Assembly (NCBI GenBank): GCA_949130485.1
Contig: OX422187.1
Location: forward strand, 620,001-684,000
DNA: 64,000 nucleotides
Direction of reading: 5' to 3'
From: Agelas oroides
Taxonomy: Eukaryota; Porifera; Demospongiae; Agelasida; Agelasidae
The notes beneath the pieces were generated by a model. It was not told where the DNA came from. It did not search any database and was given only the letters and a program-made list of their open reading frames with translations. Below are positions 44,917-56,400 of the stretch, piece after piece. The position numbers and the translations under genes were made by a program. The first letter of the stretch is position 1. Every line of letters starts with the position of its first letter.

Positions 44917-44997
44917 AACTGACAGTCCACAAGGAGTGGCAGTAGAGCTAGTGCTAAGAGTATAGCAACCATGATCTTCGCAAGTGCTACAGTGCTA

Positions 44998-45178
44998 GCT
45001 AGTAACGGCAGCACGCACAGATAATGGAATAAAAATGGAACGAGAATGCAATAAAAATGGAACGAGAATGCAATTGAAATGGAACGAGAATGCAATTGAA
45101 ATGGAACGGCGATGGAAATGAAATGGAACGGCAATGGAAATGGAATGGAAATGAGATGGAATGGCAGAAATGATCACC
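44998..45178. repeat. GGAAATGGAA / GAATGCAATTGAAATGG repeats
   Basis: Short imperfect units of about 18-24 bases, ending in GATGGAATGGCAGAAATG and TGATCACCCTCGGCCACC, the same block as at 39.35 and 47.1-47.2 kb. Confidence 0.8.
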
Positions 45179-45660
45179 CTCGGCCACCTTACTCTCGGCC
45201 ACCGTAGGAAAGGCTACGGGAACGGTGCGGAAAGACTGCGGAAAGACCGCGGGAATAGTGCGGGGACTAAGCTTCAAGGCGGTAACACTGCGGAGATGCT
45301 GCGGAAATAGTGCGGAAAGACTGCGGAAACGCTGCGGACGCGACGTCGGAGTGCACTACTGGGTACGGTGGCCGAGAGTATGGTGGCCCAGTAGTGCACT
45401 CCGACGTCGCGTCCGTAGCGGAAACGCAGTTGTTCCGCATTTTGTCCGCACTATGTCCGCACTACTCCCGTAGTCTTTCCGCACCGTTTCCGCAGCATCT
45501 CCGCAATCTTTCCGCATTGTTCCCGCGGTATTTCCGCATTGTTACTACTCCGTAGTCTTTCCGCACCGTTTCCGCAGCATCTCCGCAGTCTTTCCGCATT
45601 GTTCCCGCGGTGTCTCCGCACTGTTGCCGCAGTACTTCCGCAGTCTTCTTTTAGTCAGGA
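45179..45660. repeat. Large palindrome built from TGCGGAAA units
   Basis: Left part (45195-45365) is made of GACTGCGGAAA, GTGCGGAAAG and CTGCGGAGATG units; right part (45385-45655) is made of their complements (TTTCCGCAC, CATCTCCGCAG). The centre has CAGTAGTGCACTCCGACGTC, facing GACGTCGGAGTGCACTACTG. GC-rich compared with its surroundings. Confidence 0.85.
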
Positions 45661-46820
45661 ACTGCAGTATAGCTACACAGCAGAGCGTTTCTCTTGTTTA
45701 GGCAGGTTCATTTGAGTGAGAAGACTGTGGCCGAGACTCTGAGCGACCAAAGAGTGATGTATTCAGCTATGGTGTTGCTAGTTAGTTAATACCTTGTGTC
45801 GGCATATAAACCTATGTATACTTTCACTAATAAATTCTGTAGTGTTTGCTTGGTATTTATGTATACTCACTGGCTTTTTCTTTCAAGCAAGTGATGGATT
45901 TATATGCAGTCAACATGATGACTGCATGCATGACTATCAACTTTTATTCTTCGTTATTTCATACCATGCATAATCACATGACATCAACTTTACATCCATC
46001 ATACACACTACTGTCCAGTTTGTTATAATATATATACATCAATTAGTTGCCCCGAATGCTTCATATTAAAGCTTTTCATGATCAGTTTATTTACCAGTAT
46101 CATGCACTGCATGTTTCAATGTGTGAATTTATAAGGACATGGACTTCAATGGAGGCATGTTCATTGGAATGGGGATGAATCAAAGGTGGAGTTGCTTTCT
46201 TCACCGCTTGTACCCACACAGCATGTTCAGCAGCTCCTGCATATATAGCATGGAAGACATGCAGTCATAAGATGCATGCATAAAATTAATGATGTCATCA
46301 TGCCGGCACTCTTGGTTCAGCTAAATGGAAATGTATCGACACACCCAGGCTATTATAGTACAAAAACAACTGCTTCTGTAGTGTGTGGATGTGAATGCCA
46401 GACAATATCATAATGCCTTTTCAACACTGTACGCAGAAAATGATAGCCTCATATGTATCCATTTGAAGTTAACTAGGTGTACCATATTATGCCTTGGTGC
46501 ATGGGCCATATACGGTAGGTATCATCCTCATGACTGTTGCATGCAGTTGGCACATAAGACCATGCACACAACTTAATTGTATATACCTTTTTTCTAATGC
46601 TATATGAACTCTGTAAACACTCCAATGGAGTATCCTCAGCTGATACGACCGTCACGCCCCATGAATATAGAAGTAATCTGTCAACAACCGTATATACAAT
46701 GCGATCTCAAGTTGCAGCACCACAATCACAACACATCATCACAGCTCTCGCCATCAAACTCTCTTTGGCTAAGCTATGCTCTTCAGATATATAATCACGT
46801 GACACCATAGATTACGAATG
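45661..46820. other. Unassigned sequence
   Basis: No coding exon or repeat family recognised in this interval. Confidence 0.3.
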
Positions 46821-46825
46821 GTGAC

Positions 46826-47230
46826 ACTGGCAAGGATCCTAGAACTGCGGAAACAATGCGGAAAGGCTGCGGGAACGGTGCGGAAAGACTGCGGAAAGAC
46901 CGCGGGGACTAAGCTTCAAGGCGGCAACACTGCGGAGATGCTGCGGAAATAGTGCGGAAAGACTGCGGAAACATTGCGGACATAATGCGGAACATGGGCG
47001 TTTCCGCTGCGGACGCGACGTCGGAGTGCACTACTGGGCCACCATACGAGAGTGATCATTTCTGCCATTCCATCTCATTTCCATTTCATTTCCATCGCCG
47101 TTCCATTTCATTTACGAGAAAAGGAACTAAGCTGGAACTGGAAATGGAATGGAAATGAAATGGAACGGCAATGGAAATGGAATGGAAATGAGATGGAATG
47201 GCAGAAATGATCACCCTCGGCCACCTTACG
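46826..47230. repeat. GCGGAAA repeat and TTTCCATTTCC palindrome, copy C
   Basis: 46826-47030 repeats the GCGGAAA series ending at the CGACGTCGGAGTGCACTACTG block. 47043-47225 is a near-perfect palindrome (GAGAGTGATCATTTCTGCCA to its inverse) with a centre near 47130. Confidence 0.8.
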
Positions 47231-47422
47231 TACATCCGTAACCTCACAGCCGAAATTGTACTGTAAATTTTGTGGCCGTTTCGGAAACTTTTTCCGCATT
47301 TACGTTTTCGCCAAATTTGCTCCGACTTTGCGCCAGGCGTTTACGCAATTGCGGATCATTTTTTATGACTCCTACCGTAGTTCTCAGTTGCGATCACAAT
47401 TAGTAAATGTTTAAGCCTCCAC

Positions 47423-50400
47423 ATGAAGGGTGGTAATCTCGTGGTTGTGAGCGTTCTCCTGCTGTTCTACAGTATCCAAAGCTTCGCTCAAAATACAGGT
47501 AGGTGAAATCGCAGAGTTAGGGGGCTTGGCTGTTCAATGTATTTTCATTGTTACATGTCAGTGTGTGCAAGGACACTTTTTGGTGTGTTCTGTTAGTGTT
47601 TGTACACCGCTCTTGTATATACACAAGCTGGCAGCGGTGGATGAACACCTTCAACTGTGTTTGTTGTCCCCCTCTCATGTGGGTTCGCTCGCACCACACG
47701 TCTACTCTCAATGCTTGCACCTTCACTATTGATAGGTAAACGCATAAAACTTCTTCATATGTTGGCAGCAGGTCTTGTGGCTAAGTAGCACTTTCCCTGA
47801 AGCCTATTAACAGACCCCTGACTCCCTGGGGAGTCATCCAGCACTAGGGTAGAATGACAGGGGAGTCATCCAGCACTAGGGTAGAATGACTGGGGTCACT
47901 GGAATGCGGAGTCACTGATCTCTATGACACCTGATTCGAATCCGGATTAAACGCGCGCGTTCACTCTTACGGCTGCTAAGCGGGTTTAGTTCATGAATAT
48001 TCTTTCACAACTTGCGTTTCCATGGCTGAGGGGCACTCTGGCTGAGGGGCTGTACTACTGGCCATGAATACTGGTAACTTCCGTAGGCCGCAGACAATCA
48101 CTTACAAACCACGCCAACCGCTAGAGGCTAGGGGCAGGAATAAAACCCATTAGTGAACTTTGACCTTGAGTGCATAATTGGAAGGTTCCTGTTAGGTACT
48201 GGCGCTAGGCCGAATGCCGCATCCGGTGGGTGGCTTGTGTTACTGCAGCGCCGCGCGTGACACCCGCTTTGACATCATCTCATTAAATATTCATAAGACA
48301 ACTTCGCGCTGGACCGCTGGCATTCGCCTGGCTGTTGTACTTTGACCTCGACTGCTGACTTCTGCTTTCTTGGCAAGGCACCCAGCCAACTGTTCTACAG
48401 CTCTTCCTAAGGTATTCAGTAGTGATTTACCAGTGTGCCAATGCATTCAAAACTCATAAGTTGATGTAAAACCTGGCAGGAGTCCATGTGGGTTGCATAA
48501 ATTATGGCCTACTCTGGTTACATGTATGTGAAGTTCTTTAAACTCTCTATCCTGGTGCGACAGGCCTGTGTTGGAGTGGCATGTGTATTCTAAAAGTTGC
48601 TTGAACACAATGATAACGTTTGCATCTCCACAACCAGGTTACTGAGATTTCACTCACTTGATACTTCAAAAAAAAATACCGAAACAACTTAGTGTCCTGA
48701 CTGACGAATGTACGTTCTAAACAAACTACACCGTCAAAGTGTACATGATGATACACCAAAGGGTTGAGCACTTGTACTATGGTAAATGTCTCCCCATCCA
48801 GCCTGGATGGTTACTTGTATGCACAGAAAATGTACCAATAAAGGGCCACTAGAAGAAAGTTGAGGAGTGTCAGGCTGTTGGGTAAAACGCGTGGGGAAAC
48901 TGACTTTTAGACCTACATTTTAGCAGTCAGGAAATGCTCTTGTATAACTTAATAGTAAGCTACCCTGCAAGATAGGTGAAGGTTCCTATATGCATGGTGA
49001 CTATATACAGCTAATGTACCCGAAGTTAGTCCAGGAACAAAAACATACATAAGATGAGCATAAATAGCACCAAGTTGGGCAAGTCGGCTGGAAAAAAATC
49101 CAGCCATGGTCTGACCAGCCGTCCAGTGCCCATTATAATATATTTCCTTGTGAAATTTTGCCATCATTATGTAGTTCACTTACTACTTCCAACTTGTCAG
49201 AAATTATGAAAAACGTGCATGTATTCCAGATCATGGCAGCAAATAGTCTTATGTCAAGCCATCCAGGCCTCCCAACGAATAATGTCTGGTGGATTGATTC
49301 AAATTCCTCTAGTCAAGAAGGCATGTCTAGCGAAACAAGAATGGAGCACTGATGCATACAGTTCTCTATTTGTCACTATTCATTATACACTCTTTGATTT
49401 GTTCACCATCCGATATTCCAGTTGGAAAGCATCCTAATGACAATAATATTGAATCAAACCACCAGAGGTCAGACATTGTGGAGAAGCGTACATCTGGAGA
49501 CTGACATCACTATTGTAGTCACATTGCTGAAATTGACAATTCTGCTTTCAGTGACGCATGTAAATCTTACCATTTCTCTGCAATACCTCCAAGAAAGTCA
49601 CAGTCATGTGGTTAAGATGAAAACATTGCATGGCCATAGCAAGTAGTCAGGCAGGTCGGGTTTGATCACTTTTCTGTAGACCAAACATGCACATAAGCAC
49701 TTTGAATTATAATACACGTAGAGTTGTAGATATAAAAACTAGTAAGCCGGGCCATCACCAAAAAGGTAACCATCACTGGACGGACATCATTCCTATACTG
49801 ACAAAAGTCAACGTTTTTATCAGGATTTCGCACTATTGACAGCCATTTCAGTTCACTCCATAGGTAAAATTCCTTCACTGTGATAGAGACAAAGATCCAA
49901 CATGTTGCCGATAATACTGGCCAGCACATTTTCATCTGTCAGTGTCACCAACCAAACCTTTCACAATGAAACACAGGCCTGTCGCCCCAGAATGGAGAGT
50001 CTAAAGAACTTAAGTAGCTATGTGTACATGCACCAGAGTAGGCCATACATTATTTATGCAACCGACATGAACTCCTGCCAGGTTTTACATCAACATAATG
50101 AGTTCTGAATGCATTGGCACATTGGTAAATCACTACTGAATACCTTAGGAAGAGCTGTAGAACAGTTGGCTGGATGCCTTGCCAAGAAAGCAGAAGTCAG
50201 CAGTCGACGTCGAGGTACAACAGCCATACAAATACCAGCGCGAAGTTGTCTTATGAATATTTAATGAGATGATGTCAGAGCGGCCTTCTTGCGATTGCGG
50301 CAGTCCACAAGGTCACGCCCATAGCCACACCCACCGGATGCGGCATTCGGCCTGTACGTAACAGCATAGATACGTTATAGATAAACCACAGTAGACAGGG

Positions 50401-53400
50401 ATTTATGGTCCATAAACCACCCGAGCCCGAGGGCACAGCCCGAGGGCAAGGGTTGTTTATGGCCATAAATCCCTGTTTACTGTGGTTTATCTGTTATATT
50501 CTCCACTCTGATTGGTCCTTGTTGTTATTAGTAAATACACATGGTAGTTTTCACTGTAAACAAGGTATGTTATTAGTAAACATGTAAAGTAGTTTACACT
50601 GTAAACAAGGTAGCTTATAGGAAACATCATTTTACAACTTCTGGGATATATGGAACAGAATCTACAACTTCCTGTCAGTATATGGAAAATAATACCCACC
50701 TGTTGCCACAGAAACAAGGGTGAAGTAGAGTATATTATAATATATACTCCACTTCACCCTTGTTTCTGTGGTAACAGGTGGGTTCCATATACTGACAGGA
50801 AGTTGTAGATTCTGTAGATTCTGTTCCATATACCACAGGAAGTTGTAAAATGATGTTTCCTATAAGCTACCTTGTTTAGAGTGTAAATTACTTTACATGT
50901 TTACTAATAACATACCTTGTTTACAGTGAAAACTACCATGTGTATTTACTAATAACAACAAGGACCAATCAGAGTGGAGAATATAACAGATAAACCACAG
51001 TAGACAGGGATTTATGGTCCATAAACAACCCTCACCCTCTGGCTGCGCCCTCGATGGACAATAAATCCCTGTCTACTGTGGTTTATCTATAACATAATAT
51101 TATATACTTTATAGTATCTATGGTAACAGGAACCTAATTGGAACGCGTGCGCACCGCGATTGAGCTACTTCAATGCGACTGGTTTCAAAGTCACTGCCTA
51201 GTCTGTGCAATCGTTGACAGAAGAAAAGGCTGGTGCAGATTTTGTGAAATTTAGCTACAAAGCACACATCTGTCCACCTCTGCCAATCCACATCTCATCT
51301 TCAAACAACCCTGCAGGACCTGACTTCAATCAGAACCTCAACGTAATGTGGCCAGATGTGTCACCAACCAAACCTTTCACAATGAAACACAGGCCTGTCG
51401 CCCCAGAATGGAGAGTCTAAAGAACTTAAGTAGCTATGTGTACATGCACCAGAGTAGGCCATACATTATTTATGCAACCGACATGAACTCCTGCCAGGTT
51501 TTACATCAACATAATGAGTTCTGAATGCATTGGCACATTGGTAAATCACTACTGAATACCTTAGGAAGAGCTGTAGAACAGTTGGCTGGATGCCTTGCCA
51601 AGAAAGCAGAAGTCAGCAGTCGACGTCGAGGTACAACAGCCATACAAATACCAGCGCGAAGTTGTCTTATGAATATTTAATGAGATGATGTCAGAGCGGC
51701 CTTCTTGCGATTGCGGCAGTCCACAAGGTCACGCCCATAGCCACACCCACCGGATGCGGCATTCGGCCTGTACGTAACAGCATAGATACGTTATAGATAA
51801 ACCACAGTAGACAGGGATTTATGGTCCATAAACCACCCGAGCCCGAGGGCACAGCCCGAGGGCAAGGGTTGTTTATGGCCATAAATCCCTGTTTACTGTG
51901 GTTTATCTGTTATATTCTCCACTCTGATTGGTCCTTGTTGTTATTAGTAAATACACATGGTAGTTTTCACTGTAAACAAGGTATGTTATTAGTAAACATG
52001 TAAAGTAGTTTACACTGTAAACAAGGTAGCTTATAGGAAACATCATTTTACAACTTCTGGGATATATGGAACAGAATCTACAACTTCCTGTCAGTATATG
52101 GAAAATAATACCCACCTGTTGCCACAGAAACAAGGGTGAAGTAGAGTATATTATAATATATACTCCACTTCACCCTTGTTTCTGTGGTAACAGGTGGGTT
52201 CCATATACTGACAGGAAGTTGTAGATTCTGTAGATTCTGTTCCATATACCACAGGAAGTTGTAAAATGATGTTTCCTATAAGCTACCTTGTTTAGAGTGT
52301 AAATTACTTTACATGTTTACTAATAACATACCTTGTTTACAGTGAAAACTACCATGTGTATTTACTAATAACAACAAGGACCAATCAGAGTGGAGAATAT
52401 AACAGATAAACCACAGTAGACAGGGATTTATGGTCCATAAACAACCCTCACCCTCTGGCTGCGCCCTCGATGGACAATAAATCCCTGTCTACTGTGGTTT
52501 ATCTATAACATAATATTATATACTTTATAGTATCTATGGTAACAGGAACCTAATTGGAACGCGTGCGCACCGCGATTGAGCTACTTCAATGCGACTGGTT
52601 TCAAAGTCACTGCCTAGTCTGTGCAATCGTTGACAGAAGAAAAGGCTGGTGCAGATTTTGTGAAATTTAGCTACAAAGCACACATCTGTCCACCTCTGCC
52701 AATCCACATCTCATCTTCAAACAACCCTGCAGGACCTGACTTCAATCAGAACCTCAACGTAATGTGGCCAGATGTATTTCCGCGGGCCCATCATAGATAA
52801 ATTATAGAGCATAGCTCTATTATCTATGAGCCCATGTACCTCTGGCCCCTGCTCTTCTAACTACTTTCTATGTCTACCTCTTCTAGACAGTCTGCTCAGT
52901 TTTGTTCTTCCTTTTCTGAACTGTGCTGCCAACCTGCCTCTTGGTCTTTCTCAGCAGTATCTCGTATTCCTCCCTCCAGTCTACGCCTGGCTTTCAATAT
53001 CTGGTTTCACCAACCTCTCTCACTTCCAAAATCTCCGTTCATACATCTCTCTTCTTCATTTTGGAGCCCATCTCCCCACAAACTGCTACTCATGCCACTG
53101 TTCTAATAGCTCCCACGGCAATTTTCTCCCACCCTATCCTGTACAGCCTGTAACTCCATTACTAAGAAGTATTATCATGGCTCAATGGCAGGAACGCTGA
53201 GCTTAGGACAAGGAGTGTAATGTTATTGCTATTATTCAGACAATTTTGTGAATGAAGTTGACATAAGTTACACAAGCAAAAGGACATTCTGCCTGCTGAA
53301 CAGATTTGTACTCCAATGTGAGTGATTTCCCCAAGCAGCTCCAACACAGCTGCAAGAAGTCCTGAAATGAAAGATGAAAATCATTACAAGTGTCATGCAA

Positions 53401-56400
53401 AGTATACCAAACAAATCCTGCTCTGAGCTATGCATGGATTGACTCACTGTGTACATATTTAGGTGGCATCTATATACAAACTAAATAAATAATGTCATTG
53501 GGACATTAATTTGTGATCCCTCTTGTTCTGCGATTTGATTGGAGCTGCAACAAATTTGCAGCGGGGACAGGTCAGGTATAGGTGTTACACCAGACCCTCG
53601 TGCACTTGGCCAGACTATAATCTACCTCCCTCACCCTTAACTATTTTTGGAAAACAAGCTTCTAAACTTCTTACTGTTAAAAATGAACTTTCTTTGTCAT
53701 GTGTATAAAACTTGTCATCAGAACTGGCCAGTGGGGAACTGGTTTTACCAACTTTTGATAAAAATATTGCTTTCATGAAATAAATGTACTAAAGCTGGTG
53801 TCATCTATGTACCCTAGATCTACGTAGCTACAATACTCACCTCATATTATCAATCTTCCTCGCAAAAATGCCTGGTCTGCATGGAACGAGGTTTTCTCGT
53901 TGGTTTGGAATCGCGGCGTAAAAGGTCAAAATTCACTAATGAGTTTTATTCCTGTCTCTAGCTGCTAGTCGCCAACCCACGCTCTTCAGATCGGATTGTA
54001 ACCTGGGTTCAACCCACATCCGGAGGTGGGTTAGGTAACCCGGATTGCAATCCGGGATAGACTAAGTTCACCCGTTTTGAAACGGTTTCCGTCATCTTAT
54101 TAAGAGGCTACCGAAGCAAAGATGTTCATCACATTTTAACCCTAACCTTAACCATTTAGCCAATGAGCTGCTTCAGACGGCCACCATGCTGTTTAGTCTA
54201 ATGTATTTAACCTACGGCAGCGCAACGGAACGTAAATATTGCGCGACAGATTATAAATGGTTATTAAAGTGACGTAACCGGAAACTGTTTCAAACCTGGT
54301 GAACTTATCAGAGAGTCGGTAGACTCTCTATGTAGGGATGGCGCCGACGCGCAATAAATGCAATACTTAAGCAAAAGCCGCATAACTTCACCACAAACAC
54401 GCTAAAAGCTTATTTAAGAGCCCAGACATCCTCTTTGAGTGGCTTTGTGATCAGCAAGACTCATATAAGTGGCCAAAAGCCACGCGGAAGACAGCTAAAC
54501 GCAAAAGTGTGCGGTAGCAAAAGTACCATTTTTCGTATTCTTTCTTCTTTCTTTCTTTCTTTGTTCAGACCACTTGTCAAACGACGATAACTCGAAAACG
54601 GCTCAAGTACTCACCTTGATTTTAGCACGAAACGGATGCTCATCACAGCGCTCAGCTTCCCAACCACTCAGCGTCTTCATAGCTTCAAATTCACCCTGGT
54701 CAACAAAAGCCATTCACAACACTCTGAGGCTGCTGTCCGTTGCGAAGGACGCCATTTTCTAATTTTGTACGCATGCGCACACGAAGTCTCGTTCCCAGAC
54801 CGAAGACCACGGTCATTGGTCTGGAAGCGAGAGTACACAAGCGAGCGGACGCAGAGTGGAGCGGGCGGGCACGGGTTTTTTTTTCCCCCGCGGCATTGGG
54901 CAAGGCTTATGAACACCACGTAGGTAAGGCGCTGCATTCAGCTGCCTACTTGTAGCTACACTAAAACTAACCTACTCACAGCTTCAGTGAACTGTAAAGC
55001 TAGGATGGTCTGTTGTCAGTATGATAGTTTTCTGTGCTGCAGCTGGTAGTCGTCATGTGATTTGACAACTGAATCATGAGATTGGTTTCACAAAGTTTGG
55101 TACGGAGAGTGGTTGGCCCTTCATCAGGTTCTAGCTGGCTATATAGCACATAATTATTACACTTTTCTCCAGGGAGGGCAGATATCACACTGGAATCACT
55201 ACTAAACTGTCAATGCCGCTTCAAGTTCTGGTGTTGTGGTTACACTTGAAATATTCTTCTTAGGCTTAGGTCTAACTGTAACTGAGATTAACAACCAAAA
55301 AAGTACAGAAACAAGACTTAAAAAACATTAAAAATGTATAAAGATGTAGGGATGGCATGCCAAAAAGTATGCAAAGAAGGTAGAGATGATGCATGAAAGC
55401 AAAGGTCTACATATTGGCAAAGCCCCATCCCTGCATCTTTTTCACACTGCAGTTAGACAGTGCATGGGTAGTCTTTACTAGCAGTTCATGGCTGTAGCCT
55501 CATTCTCAGGCCATGCACTTTCTAGCTCCTCCCACATGGCCTGGGAACGAGGCTAATATGAGCATATAGATATGTGTGCCTTGTGTAGGTGGCTACCAAG
55601 GTTAGTAGTTTTATTGCCAACATACTACTTGTAGTGACAGTGGTACCCTTGTTATATGCCTCTGGTATAACCTAGACAGTGAGATCGAGTGGGCTGCAGA
55701 CTGGTCATATAGTAATCAGTGTGTAAAACTCAAGCACTCATGCACAGCGTTAATAACTGCATGGATGGGTGCAGATTCAGCTCTTGAGCACACTGTCTAA
55801 CTGCAGTGTGAAAAAGATGTAGGGATGGGGCTTTGCCAATATGTAGACCTTTGCTTTCATGCATCATCTCTACCTTGTTTGCATACTTTTTGGCATGCCA
55901 TCCCTACATATTTATACATTTTTAATGTTTTTTAAGTCTTGTAGACTATACGATTAGTGCGTTTACACAACCCCGGATTAGTTTGGGATCCGGGTTAAAG
56001 GCCTCGTGTAAACGGGGCTTATGATCACAGGTAAGAAGCGATGAATGTTTTTGCTGCGGGGGCATGCATGCTGCCATGCATATGTATAACTACTACATGT
56101 ACGTGCACTAAGGTCTAAGTTACGTGCAATCTATACTACCTCACAGAGAGTACGCAGCAGCAGCAGCTATTCAAATTCTGTTTGTAAGAATTGCAGAGCA
56201 TATGGGAATTGGGGCTTATAAATTGTATCATGCAGAAGCGATATCTTATAGCGTCTAAAATTAACGAAATTTTCCTGGGGGAGCATTCCCCCAGACACCC
56301 CTAGACGCTACATGCGGGAGCATTCCCCCATTCCAAAATCAGCGTACGGGCCTGTACAAAGATTTTACCTAAGTATAGCATTGAACTCTAAAGTTTTCGA

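Larger units (their letters stand above)
42237..44972 (-). pseudogene. Intron-containing integrase-core-domain gene, split by an inserted element and with in-frame stops
   Basis: About ten minus-strand exons: 44972-44917 plus 44510-44384 (split by an insertion), 44310-44214, 43888-43803, 43729-43535, 43439-43342, 43280-43141, 43027-42962, 42895-42851, 42653-42514, 42442-42237. N-terminal helices (SERDALIVHYALKGVYTAAE; HDQLRRIMRKLKVNARRRE; SSSASLKGYRSMWRTV) precede a retroviral-type integrase core: GPNYIWHMDGYDKLKPFG (Asp 1), CPRLTRTDRGTENVHVAF (Asp 2), RIEALWSQLRRGQSEWW (Glu). The tail has FREDWNNHRIRKSTM and GGIPEFLYFAP, then EDYICHVDRDLLEFAELR and a stop at 42237. Such multi-exon integrase genes occur in many marine invertebrates. 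Damage: TGA after DTVMVLL and a TAG just before GPNYIW in the 43535-43729 exon; the 42851/42653 junction does not agree in phase. Several introns are under 100 bases. Recently inactivated copy or uncorrected assembly. Confidence 0.8.
49945..52775. repeat. 1416 bp direct tandem duplication
   Basis: 49945-51360 is followed directly by 51361-52775, which is the same sequence as far as I compared it. Each unit contains one 720 bp palindrome plus flanks. Near identity means a very recent duplication or an assembly artefact. Confidence 0.9.

Noticed and set aside
52826..53200. 124-codon plus-strand frame as a membrane protein
   Set aside because: Pyrimidine-rich sequence yields Ser/Leu/Pro frames by composition; no splice or family signal.
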